64,000 nt of DNA from Lysobacter sp. Root494 (lineage in GTDB: Bacteria; Pseudomonadota; Gammaproteobacteria; Xanthomonadales; Xanthomonadaceae). The notes beneath the pieces are model-generated. The model worked only from the letters and a program-made list of their open reading frames with translations. It was not told the DNA's origin and did no database searches. The stretch's first letter is position 1. Each line of letters begins with the position of its first letter. Shown here piece by piece: positions 1 to 8,824 of the stretch. Location of the stretch: contig NZ_LMFH01000001.1 of the NCBI RefSeq assembly GCF_001427225.1, positions 224,330-288,329 of the forward strand, written 5' to 3'. The translations under genes were made by a program, and so were the position numbers.

Positions 1-72
1 CGCGGCCATGATGGAACTACGAAGGTCTGTCACCGGCGCACCGGGCATTAAACTTTCGGTCGCAGTGGTCAT
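1..72 (-). CDS. possible start of a downstream gene, perhaps cysA (partial, runs off the left edge)
   Basis: An ATG on the minus strand lies one base after the cysW stop codon and opens a frame of 24 codons without a stop up to the window edge. Sulfate ABC transporter operons usually continue cysU-cysW-cysA, so the ATPase gene is expected here. The visible residues (starting MTTATESLMPG) show no ABC motif, which would lie further downstream. The call rests on position and spacing only. A non-coding tail after cysW is also possible. Confidence 0.35.
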   Translation of the reverse strand, partial: MTTATESLMPGAPVTDLRSSIMAA

Positions 73-73
73 C

Positions 74-934
74 TCAATGCCGCCGGTGTGTCTTCGCGAG
101 CGCATCGCCATGGCGCGCTTCCAGCCAGAACTTGATGATCAAAGTGATCAACGCCAATCCGCTCAACAGCGACGCCGCCGCGAACGCCGCCGTGCTGTCG
201 AATTCGTTGTAGAGGATCTCGATGTGCAGCGGCAGCGTGTTGGTGAGACCGCGGATGTGGCCCGAGACCACCGACACCGCGCCGAACTCACCCATCGCGC
301 GCGCGCCGCACAGCAGTACGCCGTACAACAGGCCCCACTTGATGTTCGGCAAGGTGACGCGGCGGAACATCGTCCATGCGCCGGCGCCGAGCGAACGTGC
401 AGCGAGCTCCTCGTCGGAACCCTGCTGCTGCATCAGCGGGATCAGTTCGCGCACGACAAACGGGAAGGTGATGAACAGCGTCGCCAGCACGATGCCAGGC
501 CGCGCAAAAAGGATCTTCACGTCCCAGGCTTCGAGCAGGTCCGCGAACCAGCCGTGCGTGGTGCTGAACAGCAGTACGAGGCACAGGCCGGCCACGACCG
601 GCGACACCGCGAACGGCAGGTCGATCAGTGCCAGCAGTCCGCGCTTGCCGGGGAAGTCGAAGCGCGTCACCGCCCACGCCATCATCGTGCCGAACACCGC
701 GTTGACCGGAATCACTATGGCCGCGGTGAACAGCGTGAGCCTGAGCGCGGACAACGCATCGGGCTCGCGCAACGCCGTCCACCACGCCCTGAAGCCGTCG
801 CCGAACGCAGCGCCGAGCACCATCAGCAGCGGCAGCACGACCAGGCCGAGCATGATCAGCACGGCCAGGGCGATCAGCGCGGTGCGCAGCCACAGCGGCT
901 CGCGCAGGACGCTTTGCGCATTGTTTTCAGCCAC
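74..934 (-). CDS. cysW: sulfate/thiosulfate ABC transporter permease CysW
   Basis: Inner-membrane permease half of the sulfate/thiosulfate importer; it pairs with CysU and is driven by the CysA ATPase. The 286 residues show about six hydrophobic segments and a conserved cytoplasmic EAA loop near residues 173-200 (DEELAARSLGAGAW, then FRRVTLP), the contact site for the ATPase. The length is normal for CysW. The start ATG lies 8 nt inside the end of cysU, typical of translational coupling. The upstream neighbours (CysU, periplasmic binding protein, porin) fix the substrate class as sulfate or thiosulfate rather than molybdate. CysU and CysW are homologous; I assign W by gene order and by N-terminal resemblance. 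Confidence 0.93.
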   Translation of the reverse strand: MAENNAQSVLREPLWLRTALIALAVLIMLGLVVLPLLMVLGAAFGDGFRAWWTALREPDALSALRLTLFTAAIVIPVNAVFGTMMAWAVTRFDFPGKRGLLALIDLPFAVSPVVAGLCLVLLFSTTHGWFADLLEAWDVKILFARPGIVLATLFITFPFVVRELIPLMQQQGSDEELAARSLGAGAWTMFRRVTLPNIKWGLLYGVLLCGARAMGEFGAVSVVSGHIRGLTNTLPLHIEILYNEFDSTAAFAAASLLSGLALITLIIKFWLEARHGDALAKTHRRH

Positions 935-1793
935 GGCGGTTCTCCTGGCGCTCGTGCGCGAACAGCGACGGAATCGCGTTGATCGCGAGCAGGCACACGA
1001 ACGACGCAGCCAGCAGCAGCGCGGCGATGGCGATCGCGCCGTTGTAGTCGTATTCCTCCAGGCGGATGGTGATCAGCAGCGGCGCAATTTCGGTGGCGAA
1101 GGGTTTGTTGCCGGCGATGAAGATCACCGAGCCGTATTCGCCCAGCGCGCGCGCGAAGGAGAGCGAGAAGCCGGTGAGCAGCGCCGGTAGCAGTTCCGGC
1201 AGGATCACGCGGCGCAAGGTGGTGAAGCGCGAAGCGCCGAGCGATGCCGCGGCTTCCTCCTGTTCGTGGCCGAGAGCTTCCAGCACCGGTTGCACCGTGC
1301 GCACGGCGAACGGCAGGCCGATGAACACCAGTGCGATGACGATGCCGACCGGTGTGTAGGCGACCTTGAAGCCCGCCGCTTCGGCGAAACGTCCGACCCA
1401 GCCGTTGCTCGAATAGATCGCGGTGAGCGCGATGCCCGCAACGGCGGTCGGCAACGCGAAGGGCAGGTCGACCAGCGCATCGAGGATACGCCGGCCGGGA
1501 AAGCGATAGCGCACCAGCACCCAGGCGACGATGCCGCCCGCGACGAGCGCCACGAGCGCCGCGATGAGCGAAGCGCTGAAGCTGAGCTTGAGCGCGGCCT
1601 GCACGCGCGGGTCGTGGATCGCGCGCAGCCAGCCTTCGCTACCGAGTCCGGCGGCGCGTACCGCGAGCGCAAGCAAGGGCAGCAGCACGACGACGCCGAG
1701 CCACGCCATGCCCAAGCCAAGGCTAAGCCCGAAGCCGGGCAGCGGACGGCGGCTGCGGAAGGGAATCAGCGATGGGAGGACGGCGGTGGTCAT
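927..1793 (-). CDS. cysU: sulfate/thiosulfate ABC transporter permease CysU (CysT)
   Basis: Second inner-membrane permease subunit of the sulfate importer, 288 residues with about six membrane segments. Its EAA loop is visible in the C-terminal half (EQEEAAASLGAS, then LRRVILPELLPALL). It overlaps cysW by 8 nt. A 343-nt gap separates it from the upstream binding-protein gene, and a dispersed palindromic repeat occupies the middle of that gap. The operon is therefore interrupted by a repeat insertion but keeps gene order. The first 25 residues before the first membrane helix are polar, so the annotated ATG is plausible; no strong Shine-Dalgarno sequence is visible. Confidence 0.92.
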   Translation of the reverse strand: MTTAVLPSLIPFRSRRPLPGFGLSLGLGMAWLGVVVLLPLLALAVRAAGLGSEGWLRAIHDPRVQAALKLSFSASLIAALVALVAGGIVAWVLVRYRFPGRRILDALVDLPFALPTAVAGIALTAIYSSNGWVGRFAEAAGFKVAYTPVGIVIALVFIGLPFAVRTVQPVLEALGHEQEEAAASLGASRFTTLRRVILPELLPALLTGFSLSFARALGEYGSVIFIAGNKPFATEIAPLLITIRLEEYDYNGAIAIAALLLAASFVCLLAINAIPSLFAHERQENRRG

Positions 1794-1937
1794 TCGTTCT
1801 TCGTTTCTTCTCCCTTTCGCGTAGCAAAGGAAGGGTTGGGGTCGGGAACTTTTCGTCGGGCCTGCTTCGTGCTTGCTGCTTTCGTCGTTACTGGCGTTGC
1901 GTCTGTTGCGCCTTCAGCTCTTGTTTCGCCCTTGCGC

Positions 1938-2081
1938 TTTTGCTCGTCATTCCCGCGAAGACGGGAATCAGTGGCTTTGCTCTTTCCCTTCCTAAATCCA
2001 TGCGAAGAGCCAAGTCACTGGATTCCTGCTTGAACAGCCTGCGGCTGTGGTGAAGCGCTTCGCAGGAATGACGAGCCAAAA
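1938..2081. repeat. dRS3-like palindromic repeat element, copy 1 (composite long-arm form)
   Basis: The left arm begins TTTTGCTCGTC and carries the 20-bp palindrome ATTCCCGCGAAGACGGGAAT at 1949-1968. The right arm (about 2012-2081) ends GGAATGACGAGCC but has a longer interior that includes GGCTGTGGTGAAGCGCTTCGC. It fills most of the 343-nt gap between the sulfate-binding-protein gene and cysU (1794-2136). I see no gene in that gap. The rest, 1794-1937, is low-complexity sequence rich in GCTT/TTGC-like steps. Confidence 0.85.
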
Positions 2082-2136
2082 ATGCGTCTCGCGGCGCCCA
2101 AATCCTCCCCGGCGAGCGCGCCACGGAAAGGACGCA

Positions 2137-3156
2137 TCACTTCGGCTGATAAATCCGGTCAAAGAACCCGCCATCCGCGAAATGCTCCGCCTGCGCCTTC
2201 TTCCAGCCGCCGAACGCCTGGTCGATCGTCACCTGAGTCACCTTCGGAAACTGCGCCAGTTCCGCCGTAGGCACCTTGTCCGGTTCGGCGGGTCGATAGA
2301 AATGCTTCGCGGCGAGGCGCTGGCCTTCGGGCGAATACAGGAAGCGCAGGTACGCTTCGGCCTGCTTGCGCGTGCCGTGTTTCGCCACGTTCTTGTCGAC
2401 CCATGCCACCGGCGGTTCGGCGCGGATGCTCACCGACGGCACCACGATCTCGAACTGGTTGCGCGTGCCGGCAGCGTTCAAGGTCAGCAGCGCTTCGTTC
2501 TCCCACGCGATCAGCACGTCGCCGATGCGGCGCTCGACGAAGGTGGTGGTCGCGCCGCGTGCGCCGGTGTCGAGCACGGGCACGTTCTTGAACAGGCGCG
2601 TGAGGTAATCGACAACCTTGTCGCCGTCGCGATACTCCTTCGAAGCCCACGCCCATGCCGCAAGATAGTTCCAGCGCGCGCCGCCCGACGTCTTCGGGTT
2701 CGGCGTGATCACCGCCACGCCGGGGCGCGTGAGGTCGCCCCAGTCCTTGATGCCTTTCGGATTTCCCTTGCGCACGAGGAAAACAATCGTCGACGTGTAC
2801 GGCGCGCTGTTGTGCGGCAGGCGCGATTGCCAGTTGGCCGGCAGCAGCTTGCCATTGCTGGCGATCGCATCGATGTCGGCGGCGAGCGCGAGCGTGACGA
2901 CATCGGCTTCGAGCCCGTCGATCACCGCCCGCGCCTGCTTGCCGGAACCGCCGTGCGAGGCGCGCACCTGGATCGTTTCACCCGTCTGCTTCTTCCACTG
3001 TTGCGCGAAGGCGCGATCGACGTCGGAATAGAACTCGCGGGTCGGGTCGTAGGAGACGTTGAGCAGCTCGACGCCCTTCGCGTGCGCGGCGCCGCCCAGC
3101 AGCGCCATTGCGAGAAGCGCCGTGCGGAACGTGTTGCGGATGCGGATCGAAGTCAT
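2137..3156 (-). CDS. periplasmic sulfate-binding protein (Sbp/CysP family)
   Basis: Periplasmic receptor that captures sulfate or thiosulfate for the CysU/CysW permease. 339 residues. A signal peptide covers about residues 1-26 and ends AHA before [15 protein letters not shown], a family-typical mature start. The [12 protein letters not shown] segment matches the oxyanion-binding loop of Sbp/CysP proteins, and the [15 protein letters not shown] segment is also family-conserved. It lies 15 nt downstream of the porin gene, so both probably share a transcript. Sbp and CysP are hard to separate by sequence alone, so no symbol is given. Regulation by sulfur limitation (CysB type) is expected from the family; I could not identify a convincing operator. 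Confidence 0.93.
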   Translation of the reverse strand: MTSIRIRNTFRTALLAMALLGGAAHAKGVELLNVSYDPTREFYSDVDRAFAQQWKKQTGETIQVRASHGGSGKQARAVIDGLEADVVTLALAADIDAIASNGKLLPANWQSRLPHNSAPYTSTIVFLVRKGNPKGIKDWGDLTRPGVAVITPNPKTSGGARWNYLAAWAWASKEYRDGDKVVDYLTRLFKNVPVLDTGARGATTTFVERRIGDVLIAWENEALLTLNAAGTRNQFEIVVPSVSIRAEPPVAWVDKNVAKHGTRKQAEAYLRFLYSPEGQRLAAKHFYRPAEPDKVPTAELAQFPKVTQVTIDQAFGGWKKAQAEHFADGGFFDRIYQPK

Positions 3157-3171
3157 GGGGGATGGTCTCGG

Positions 3172-4638
3172 TTAGAACGAAATCTGCGCGCGGGTGAAGA
3201 GGGTCTTCTCGTCTTCGCGATCGCCGGTCGCCGTGCCGCCATCGAAGGCGGCCTGCGTGTAATTGGCAACCAGCTTCAGGTTCTGGGTGAGATACCAGTT
3301 CAGGCCGATGCTCCATGCGTCGACACGACTGGCGGACGCGGTGGGATTGGCGAACAGCGGGAAGGCGTCGTCGTCGATATCCAGCTCGCCGTAGCGCGCG
3401 ACCAGTTCAAGTGCGCCCCAGCCTGCCGCACCGGCGGTAAAGGGATGGTTAGGCCGGGTTACGCCGCGGTATGACGCGTCTTCGCCGGTGAGGACCCAAC
3501 TGCCGACGATCTGCCACGACTCGTTTTCCAGGTGCTCCACTCGGCCGGCGTTGGCGCCGCTGACCAAGCGCACTTCCTGTTCGGAGGTGACGTATTCGCC
3601 GAGCAGGCCGAGCGGGCCGCTGTAGTAGTACGCCTGCGGCGACCAGCGGCGATGCAGGCCATCGGCCGCGGCTTCGTTGCGGTAACTGAAGAACGTCGAC
3701 TGCCCGGGCGTGCGATAGCGCGGCAGGAAGTTGTTGCCTTGGCCGAAGTTGTCGCCGACGCTCGTCGCGATGCCGACGCCGAGGCCCGACCACGCATTCG
3801 CGTCGTTCTTGAACGGCTCCCAGAACACGCGCGCGGTGGCTTCGAATTCGTTGTCGGGATTCGACGTCGCCGAGTCGCGGCCATCGACCGTGCCGTTGAA
3901 CACGCCGACGGCGTAGTTCAGCGTGCTGCCGGCGAATTCGCCCTGCAGCTGCACGCCGTAGTCGCGCGCCGGGGTGAGTTCGGTCGGCAGGCCGCGTTCG
4001 ATCGCAGCGATACCGCTGCTCGACTGCAGTTGCTCGAGGCCGAAGGGTTGCTTGAACTTGCCAACGCGCAGCGTCGCGCGCGGATCGAACCTGAGATCGA
4101 GGTAGGCGTCGTTGAGCGTCGCGCTGTCGCCGGCGAGCTGCGCCTGCAGGCGGAAGCCAACCAGTTGCCCCCACGTGCCTTCGAGCGTGGGTTCGACCCG
4201 GCGCAGCAGGAAGGTGTCGTTCTGCGGTTGTGCGTCATCGCCGAAGAAGAAGCGGCCATCGCCCTGCACCAGCGCCTTGAACTTCACCTCGATGCCGTCG
4301 CTGGCCGGCGACTTGATCGACAGGCCCTTGGGACTGAGGCTCACAACGGGATCCTTCACCGCCTTGGCCGCGGACTCCTCGGCCTGCAGTTCGAGCCGCC
4401 GCTCGATCACGCGCAGGCGCTGGTCGAGGTCGGCGAGGCTGTTGCTGTCGGTGGTCGCTTCGGCCGTCGCATCGTTGGTGCCGAGGCGTTGTTCCAGGGC
4501 CTGCAGACGGCGCGCGAGTTCTTCGACGGTGACCTCGGCGGCTTGGGCATGAATCGGCAGCAGGGCGAGGGAGATCGCCGCCAGCAGCGAGGGGCGGCGC
4601 AGGAGGGCAGGACTGCGCGCAGGGGAGGGAAGGTTCAT
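3172..4638 (-). CDS. outer-membrane anion porin, OprP/OprO-like
   Basis: Probable trimeric beta-barrel porin of the phosphate-selective porin O/P family. 488 residues. A signal peptide covers about 1-33 (ends AQAAE). A coiled-coil-like stretch rich in Leu, Glu, Gln and Arg follows at about 35-90. The remainder has alternating beta-strand patterning and ends in a Phe-terminated strand (TLFTRAQISF), as outer-membrane barrels do. Its position as first gene before the sulfate-binding protein suggests it admits sulfate or sulfonates rather than phosphate; that is inference. The start is supported by an ACAGG motif 7 nt upstream of the ATG. Confidence 0.88.
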   Translation of the reverse strand: MNLPSPARSPALLRRPSLLAAISLALLPIHAQAAEVTVEELARRLQALEQRLGTNDATAEATTDSNSLADLDQRLRVIERRLELQAEESAAKAVKDPVVSLSPKGLSIKSPASDGIEVKFKALVQGDGRFFFGDDAQPQNDTFLLRRVEPTLEGTWGQLVGFRLQAQLAGDSATLNDAYLDLRFDPRATLRVGKFKQPFGLEQLQSSSGIAAIERGLPTELTPARDYGVQLQGEFAGSTLNYAVGVFNGTVDGRDSATSNPDNEFEATARVFWEPFKNDANAWSGLGVGIATSVGDNFGQGNNFLPRYRTPGQSTFFSYRNEAAADGLHRRWSPQAYYYSGPLGLLGEYVTSEQEVRLVSGANAGRVEHLENESWQIVGSWVLTGEDASYRGVTRPNHPFTAGAAGWGALELVARYGELDIDDDAFPLFANPTASASRVDAWSIGLNWYLTQNLKLVANYTQAAFDGGTATGDREDEKTLFTRAQISF

Positions 4639-4908
4639 GGGGATACCTGTCGTTGGGAAGCCACAGTGGCGGGCGCCGCGGTGGCAGGGAAACGGTCATG
4701 CTTTATCTGCATATGCCGGCAGCGCATCTGTTTTGAGCCTCGGACGGGATAGCTGAACAGGGCTGCCGTGCGGGCACGGTCGAGGACCGCGCCTTGTCCG
4801 CGTGTGAAGGTGCGCGGGCCGTGGCCGTGGCCGTGCAAGGTCAGGACAGCGGCGCGGGCGCGCGGCCGTCGGCTTCAGGGAGGTCTGGCTACAGGGGAGC
4901 CGGGTGGA

Positions 4909-5157
4909 TCAGAGCAGCCCGCCGCCCATGCTCAGGCGGATCGCGGCGACCACGATCACGATGCCGTTGAGGATCAGGCCGGCCTTGGCGCGGCCTCGAT
5001 TCTCGCTGCGGGTAAACATGATCCCGATGGCGGCGATCAGCGCGCCCACCGCGGCGAAGGGAATCAGCAGCCAGTTGGTGATGCCGATGACCGGAATCAG
5101 CGCGAGCACCATCCAGAACAGGGCAACGATGCCCCACAGCAGACTGATCAGACCCAT
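4909..5157 (-). CDS. small two-helix membrane protein (DUF4190-like), function unknown
   Basis: 82 residues, almost entirely hydrophobic, with segments at about 3-27 (LISLLWGIVALFWMVLALIP) and 30-48 and a C-terminal helix after a short charged loop (TRSENRGRAKAG). The GRAKAGLILNGI motif resembles the loop of DUF4190/DUF4870-type small membrane proteins. It stands alone between the sulfate operon and the pigment cluster on the same strand. The 270-nt gap upstream of the porin (4639-4908) holds no gene that I can support. No function can be assigned. Confidence 0.7.
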   Translation of the reverse strand: MGLISLLWGIVALFWMVLALIPVIGITNWLLIPFAAVGALIAAIGIMFTRSENRGRAKAGLILNGIVIVVAAIRLSMGGGLL

Positions 5158-5256
5158 CGATGCGACTCCGGTGCAGGCCGCGGTGCGGCCGATGCGGACA
5201 AGATGACGGCGGGGCGCACCGGCTTCAAGTGAGCCGATGGCCTACGCGAACCGTGA

Positions 5257-6255
5257 TTACGCCGGCACGCCGTGCGTCCCGTCGATCTCCACCCGCAGTT
5301 CGCGCCGGCAGATCGCCGCATGCAGCACGGTGAAGCGCACACCCGGATCGAGCCGCTCGCGCAAACCAGCCGCGACGACGTCGAGTTCATCGCGGTCGCG
5401 CACGTAAGCCTTCAGCCGCGTGCCCGCACCTATCTGCGGTGGCAGGTCCGGACGGCGTGCATGTGCGGCGGCGATGAGACTTTCGAGGTTGGCGATGGTT
5501 TCGTCGAGCTGCGCGGCGACGTCGCCGGCGTGGCGCGACTCGTGGCCGACGATCGCCGCGGTGCCGGAAATCAGCAGCGGCATCGCCGTGCCCGGAGGCA
5601 GCATCGCGCGGGCGAAGCTCGGCGGCTGCGGACCGTACTGGCGCGGGTAGCGATACGCGCTGATCTGGCGCGGATTTTCCAGCGGCGTGCCCGGCGTGCG
5701 CGCGGCGAGCCAGTACACCTGCAGGCGTTGCGCGCCGGTCGCGTGGCCGATCGCGGTGGCCGCGGGCAGCGCCTGCGCATCGAATTCGCCCAGTCCGCGC
5801 GCGCGGCCGACGCAGAAGATGCGGTAACGCTCCGCATCGCCATCGCCGTGCGTGATGCCGTCGAGGTAGTTCCACACGCGCAGCAGGTGCGGGTAGCCGC
5901 GTGCGGCGGTGAATGCGCGAAGCCGCGCGTAGGCGGCGGTCGCCGCGGCCTCGATGCCGTGGTCGTGCTCTTCCACTTCAATCGCGCCGAACTGCAACGC
6001 GCCGTCTTCGGAACAGGCCACGCCATTCTCGCGGCCGCGCGACACCGGTCCGTGCGCGCGCCAGTGCTCGAACACCGCCGCGCCTTGCGGCTGCAATGCC
6101 ACGCGCAGGTAACGCGGATCATCGCTGCGCGGCGCATCGCCACCGAAGCCGATCACCGCCAGCGTGTCCTTCGCCGCGAGCAATGCGTCCAGCGGCGCGT
6201 CGCTGTAATCGACATGCAGGCGTGCCGGCAACACCAGGGATTCCACCGCGCTCAT
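5257..6255 (-). CDS. xanB2: XanB2-like chorismatase (3-/4-hydroxybenzoate synthase)
   Basis: Predicted to convert chorismate into 3-hydroxybenzoate (and 4-hydroxybenzoate), the aryl starter of xanthomonadin-type pigments, plus pyruvate. 332 residues. The protein resembles the XanB2/FkbO/Hyg5 family, which has a YjgF-like fold. Visible family segments are RVWNYLDGI (about residue 125), GATAIGH-like ATAIGHATGA, YRYPRQYGPQPPSFARA and the C-terminal ICRRELRVEIDG that contributes the active-site Glu. The ATG overlaps the stop of the upstream flavoprotein gene (ATGA at 6252-6255), so the two are co-translated. In Xanthomonas the same enzyme also feeds ubiquinone precursor supply, so its role may extend beyond pigment. 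Confidence 0.92.
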   Translation of the reverse strand: MSAVESLVLPARLHVDYSDAPLDALLAAKDTLAVIGFGGDAPRSDDPRYLRVALQPQGAAVFEHWRAHGPVSRGRENGVACSEDGALQFGAIEVEEHDHGIEAAATAAYARLRAFTAARGYPHLLRVWNYLDGITHGDGDAERYRIFCVGRARGLGEFDAQALPAATAIGHATGAQRLQVYWLAARTPGTPLENPRQISAYRYPRQYGPQPPSFARAMLPPGTAMPLLISGTAAIVGHESRHAGDVAAQLDETIANLESLIAAAHARRPDLPPQIGAGTRLKAYVRDRDELDVVAAGLRERLDPGVRFTVLHAAICRRELRVEIDGTHGVPA

Positions 6256-7643
6256 GGACTTTCCTGTTGCAGCGTGTCGCCACTGAAGTCCTCGCGCGCC
6301 GCGCGGCGCTGGCGCAGCCAGCCGCGCACGGCGGCGGGCAAGCGCGTCAGTGCGGTCAGCGCATAGATGACGCGGAATAAACGCAGGCGCCGGATCACGG
6401 CGGGATTGTCGAAGACGTCGCCGGCCAGCATCGAGATCACCGCCTGTTCCACCTGCCACGCATTGCGCGGGTTGGCGAACAGGTGCTTCATCACCGGCGT
6501 GTTGAAGCGATAGATGAACCACGTGAACCAGCGCAGGCCACGATCCATGCGCCTGGCCATTGCCGCCTGCAGCGTGGCTTCGCGCGCTGGTTCGCGCAGA
6601 GCGCCGTCGACGACGTTCGCGGCCTGCTCGGCGCTGTCCATCGCCAGGTACACGCCGGAGGAAAAGATCGGATCGACGAAGGCGTACGCATCGCCCGCCA
6701 TCACCCAGCCTGAACCGTACATCTTCGTGCAGCTGTAGGCGTAGTTGCCGGTCACGTGCACCGGCGCGACGCGCGTGGCGCCCTGCATGCGCGCGGCGAT
6801 CTGCGGTTCGGCGAGCAGTGTGTTCATCAGGAAGCCATCGTTCTCGCCGCGCCGCTGCTTCAGGTACGACGGGAAACACACCGCGCCGATGCTCATCACG
6901 TCGCGCGGCAGCGGGATCAGCCACATCCAGCCGTGCGCGAAACGCTGCACGGTGATGTTGCCGTTGTCGTCGCCGGGCCGCCGCGAAACGCCATCGAAGT
7001 GGCTGAAGATTGCCGCCGACTGGTGCTGCGCGTTCTTGCGCTTCAGCTTGAAACGATTGCCGAAGAAGGTGTCGCGGCCGCTGGCATCGATGACGTAGCG
7101 CATCCGCACGTCTATCGCCGCGCCGGTGGCGTCGCGTGCGTGCGCGGCGACCGGCCGGTTGTCGGGGCCGAATTCGACCCGTTCCACCTTCACGCCTTCG
7201 CGCGCGTCCACCCCACTGTCGCGGGCATGCGCGAACAGCAACTGGTCGAACTCCGCGCGATGCACCTGGTAGGCATGCGGAAACTTTGCATCCAGCGCGC
7301 GTGCGAAGCGGAAGGTGTTGTAGTCCCCGCTGCCGGTCTTTCCCGGCGTCGGGAAATCCGCGCCCGCCTTGTACAGCCCGATCGCCGCGACCTGCTCGAG
7401 CACCCCCAGGCGCTGCAGGATCGGCAGGTTCATCGGCAGCAGCGATTCGCCGATGTGGAAGCGCGGGTGGTGGTCTTTTTCCAGCAGCAGCACCTTCCAG
7501 CCCTTGCGGGCCAGGAAAGCGGCGGCCGTGGTGCCGGCGGGGCCGCCGCCGATCACCAGCACATCGGTTTCGATCGTGGTGCTGGCGGGCGCTTGCGAAG
7601 CGTCGGGTGTGGCGCGGTCGCCGGGCAAATGCGGTTCGGTCAT
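6252..7643 (-). CDS. FAD-dependent oxidoreductase, tryptophan-halogenase-like (aryl-polyene cluster)
   Basis: 463-residue flavoprotein with an N-terminal FAD fold (VLVIGGGPAGTTAAAFLARKGW, about residues 28-49). Two motifs mark flavin-dependent halogenases: GxGxxG at the FAD site, and WxWxIP, here WMWLIP at residues 239-244. Xanthomonadins are brominated aryl polyenes, so this is a good candidate for the halogenating enzyme. A ring-modifying monooxygenase is the alternative. The start ATG at 7643 follows a 24-residue polar lead to the FAD motif. A TATCAT box sits 6 nt upstream of the ATG, suggesting a leaderless transcript. The gene is divergent from the acyl-carrier-protein gene across 112 nt. 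Confidence 0.87.
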   Translation of the reverse strand: MTEPHLPGDRATPDASQAPASTTIETDVLVIGGGPAGTTAAAFLARKGWKVLLLEKDHHPRFHIGESLLPMNLPILQRLGVLEQVAAIGLYKAGADFPTPGKTGSGDYNTFRFARALDAKFPHAYQVHRAEFDQLLFAHARDSGVDAREGVKVERVEFGPDNRPVAAHARDATGAAIDVRMRYVIDASGRDTFFGNRFKLKRKNAQHQSAAIFSHFDGVSRRPGDDNGNITVQRFAHGWMWLIPLPRDVMSIGAVCFPSYLKQRRGENDGFLMNTLLAEPQIAARMQGATRVAPVHVTGNYAYSCTKMYGSGWVMAGDAYAFVDPIFSSGVYLAMDSAEQAANVVDGALREPAREATLQAAMARRMDRGLRWFTWFIYRFNTPVMKHLFANPRNAWQVEQAVISMLAGDVFDNPAVIRRLRLFRVIYALTALTRLPAAVRGWLRQRRAAREDFSGDTLQQESP

Positions 7644-7649
7644 CCCGCA

Positions 7650-7655
7650 ATGATA
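7650..7655 (-). promoter_or_regulatory. candidate -10 box for a leaderless transcript of the halogenase-like gene
   Basis: TATCAT read on the minus strand ends 6 nt before the ATG at 7643, which would place the transcription start at or next to the start codon. No Shine-Dalgarno sequence is present between box and ATG. No convincing -35 element is seen. Confidence 0.45.
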
Positions 7656-7755
7656 GTCGGAGGCCGCCGCTCGCACGCTGGCCGTCGGTACGCTTGCGCG
7701 GCGGCGCCCGATGCAGGATCGTTGCGGCCCCGTATCGATGCTGTCCGGAAGTCCG

Positions 7756-8040
7756 ATGTCTGAACAAAGCGTGGCCCTGCAGAATGCCGCCGAAGCCGAA
7801 CTCGCCCAGTTGCTGGTCGAGAGCCTGAACCTCGAAGGCGTGGAGCCCGCCGGCATCGACCCGGAGGCGCGGCTGTTCGGCGAAGGCCTGGGCCTGGATT
7901 CGATCGACGCGCTGGAACTGGCGCTGGCGATCTCGAAGAAATACGGCTTCCAGCTGCGTTCGGACAGCGACGAGAACCGTCGCATCTTCGGTTCACTGCG
8001 TGCGCTGTCGGCGCATATCGAACAGAACAAGACCGCCTGA
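7756..8040 (+). CDS. acyl carrier protein of the aryl-polyene cluster
   Basis: Carries the growing polyene chain on a phosphopantetheine arm. 94 residues. The attachment motif is GLDSIDALEL, with the Ser in DSID modified by a phosphopantetheinyl transferase. The protein is acidic, as expected for an acyl carrier. I chose the ATG at 7756 (MSEQSVALQ); a 15-residue N-terminal extension is possible from an ATG at 7711 but has no family similarity. A GGAAG motif lies 5 nt upstream of the chosen ATG. It is the first gene of the plus-strand unit. Only one acyl carrier is seen here, whereas related APE clusters often have two. Confidence 0.92.
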   Translation: MSEQSVALQNAAEAELAQLLVESLNLEGVEPAGIDPEARLFGEGLGLDSIDALELALAISKKYGFQLRSDSDENRRIFGSLRALSAHIEQNKTA

Positions 8041-8071
8041 TGCCGCGCGGCGTCGCATCGGCGCTCAACGC

Positions 8072-8779
8072 ATGAACTCCCGGATGTCCAAATTCGCCGT
8101 CGTGGCGCGGGTGTTGTTCGCGCTCGCATATCCGCCCCTGGCGTACTGGGCCACGCGCAATGGCAGCGGCATCGCGGCGGCCCTGGCGATCGGCGATCTG
8201 TGCCTGGTGTTTCTGATCGACCCGCTGCTGCGCCTGCGCGGATGGGCTTGGCTGCTCACCGCGTTGCTGGCCCTCGCGCTGTCTGCGCTGGCGCAGACCG
8301 AAGTCGCGCAGATCCTGCTGCTGGTGCCGCCGGTGCTGTTCCTCGGCCTGCTGTCGTGGTTGTTCGGCCGCAGCCTGCGCGGGCCGCGCCCGGCACTGAT
8401 CACCCGAATCGTCAGCGCATTGCATGGCCTGCCGGTGGACCAGCTTCCCGCCGACCTGCTGCGCTACACGCGCCGGCTCACCGCGGCATGGGCCTTGCTG
8501 CTGGCAATGCTGGCGCTGGTGAACGGCGTGCTCGCCTTCGCCGAAGTACCGGGCGGCGTGCTCGCGCGGCTCGGCCACGCGCCGGCGTGGGGCATTGCCC
8601 GCGAAACTGGTTCGCTGCTCGCCAACCTGGTCAACTATGGCGTGGTCGGCGGCTTCTTCATCGGCGAATACCTGTTGCGCGGACGCATCTTCAAGGATCG
8701 GCCGTACCGCCACTTCTTCGACTTCGTGCATCGCATGGGCAAGCTGGGGCCGGCGTTCTGGCGCGACGTGCTGCGCTGA
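8072..8779 (+). CDS. aryl-polyene cluster integral membrane protein (COG4648-like)
   Basis: 235 residues with about six hydrophobic segments: roughly 13-30, 38-52, 58-75, 78-100, 137-160 and 180-200. The C-terminal tail is basic and aromatic (RPYRHFFDFVHRMGKLGPAFW). Proteins of this type recur in xanthomonadin/aryl-polyene clusters, often mislabelled ketosynthase in databases. No catalytic motif is visible and the biochemical role is unknown; placing the pathway at the inner membrane is plausible. The start at 8072 is 31 nt after the acyl carrier stop. An alternative ATG occurs four codons later (MSKF). Confidence 0.8.
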   Translation: MNSRMSKFAVVARVLFALAYPPLAYWATRNGSGIAAALAIGDLCLVFLIDPLLRLRGWAWLLTALLALALSALAQTEVAQILLLVPPVLFLGLLSWLFGRSLRGPRPALITRIVSALHGLPVDQLPADLLRYTRRLTAAWALLLAMLALVNGVLAFAEVPGGVLARLGHAPAWGIARETGSLLANLVNYGVVGGFFIGEYLLRGRIFKDRPYRHFFDFVHRMGKLGPAFWRDVLR

Positions 8780-8824
8780 AACGTGCCGTAGGCGCCCGCG
8801 TGACGCATGCCCGCCGCGTCCCCT

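Noticed and set aside
5257-7767. An 836-codon minus-strand frame joining the chorismatase to an upstream open frame
   Set aside because: The upstream half is an out-of-frame shadow of the flavoprotein gene; the true start is the ATG at 6255, in an ATGA overlap.
6252-8129. A 625-codon minus-strand reading frame extending the halogenase-like protein at its N-terminus
   Set aside because: The first 162 residues are antisense to the acyl carrier gene and show no family similarity; the FAD motif starts just after the ATG at 7643.
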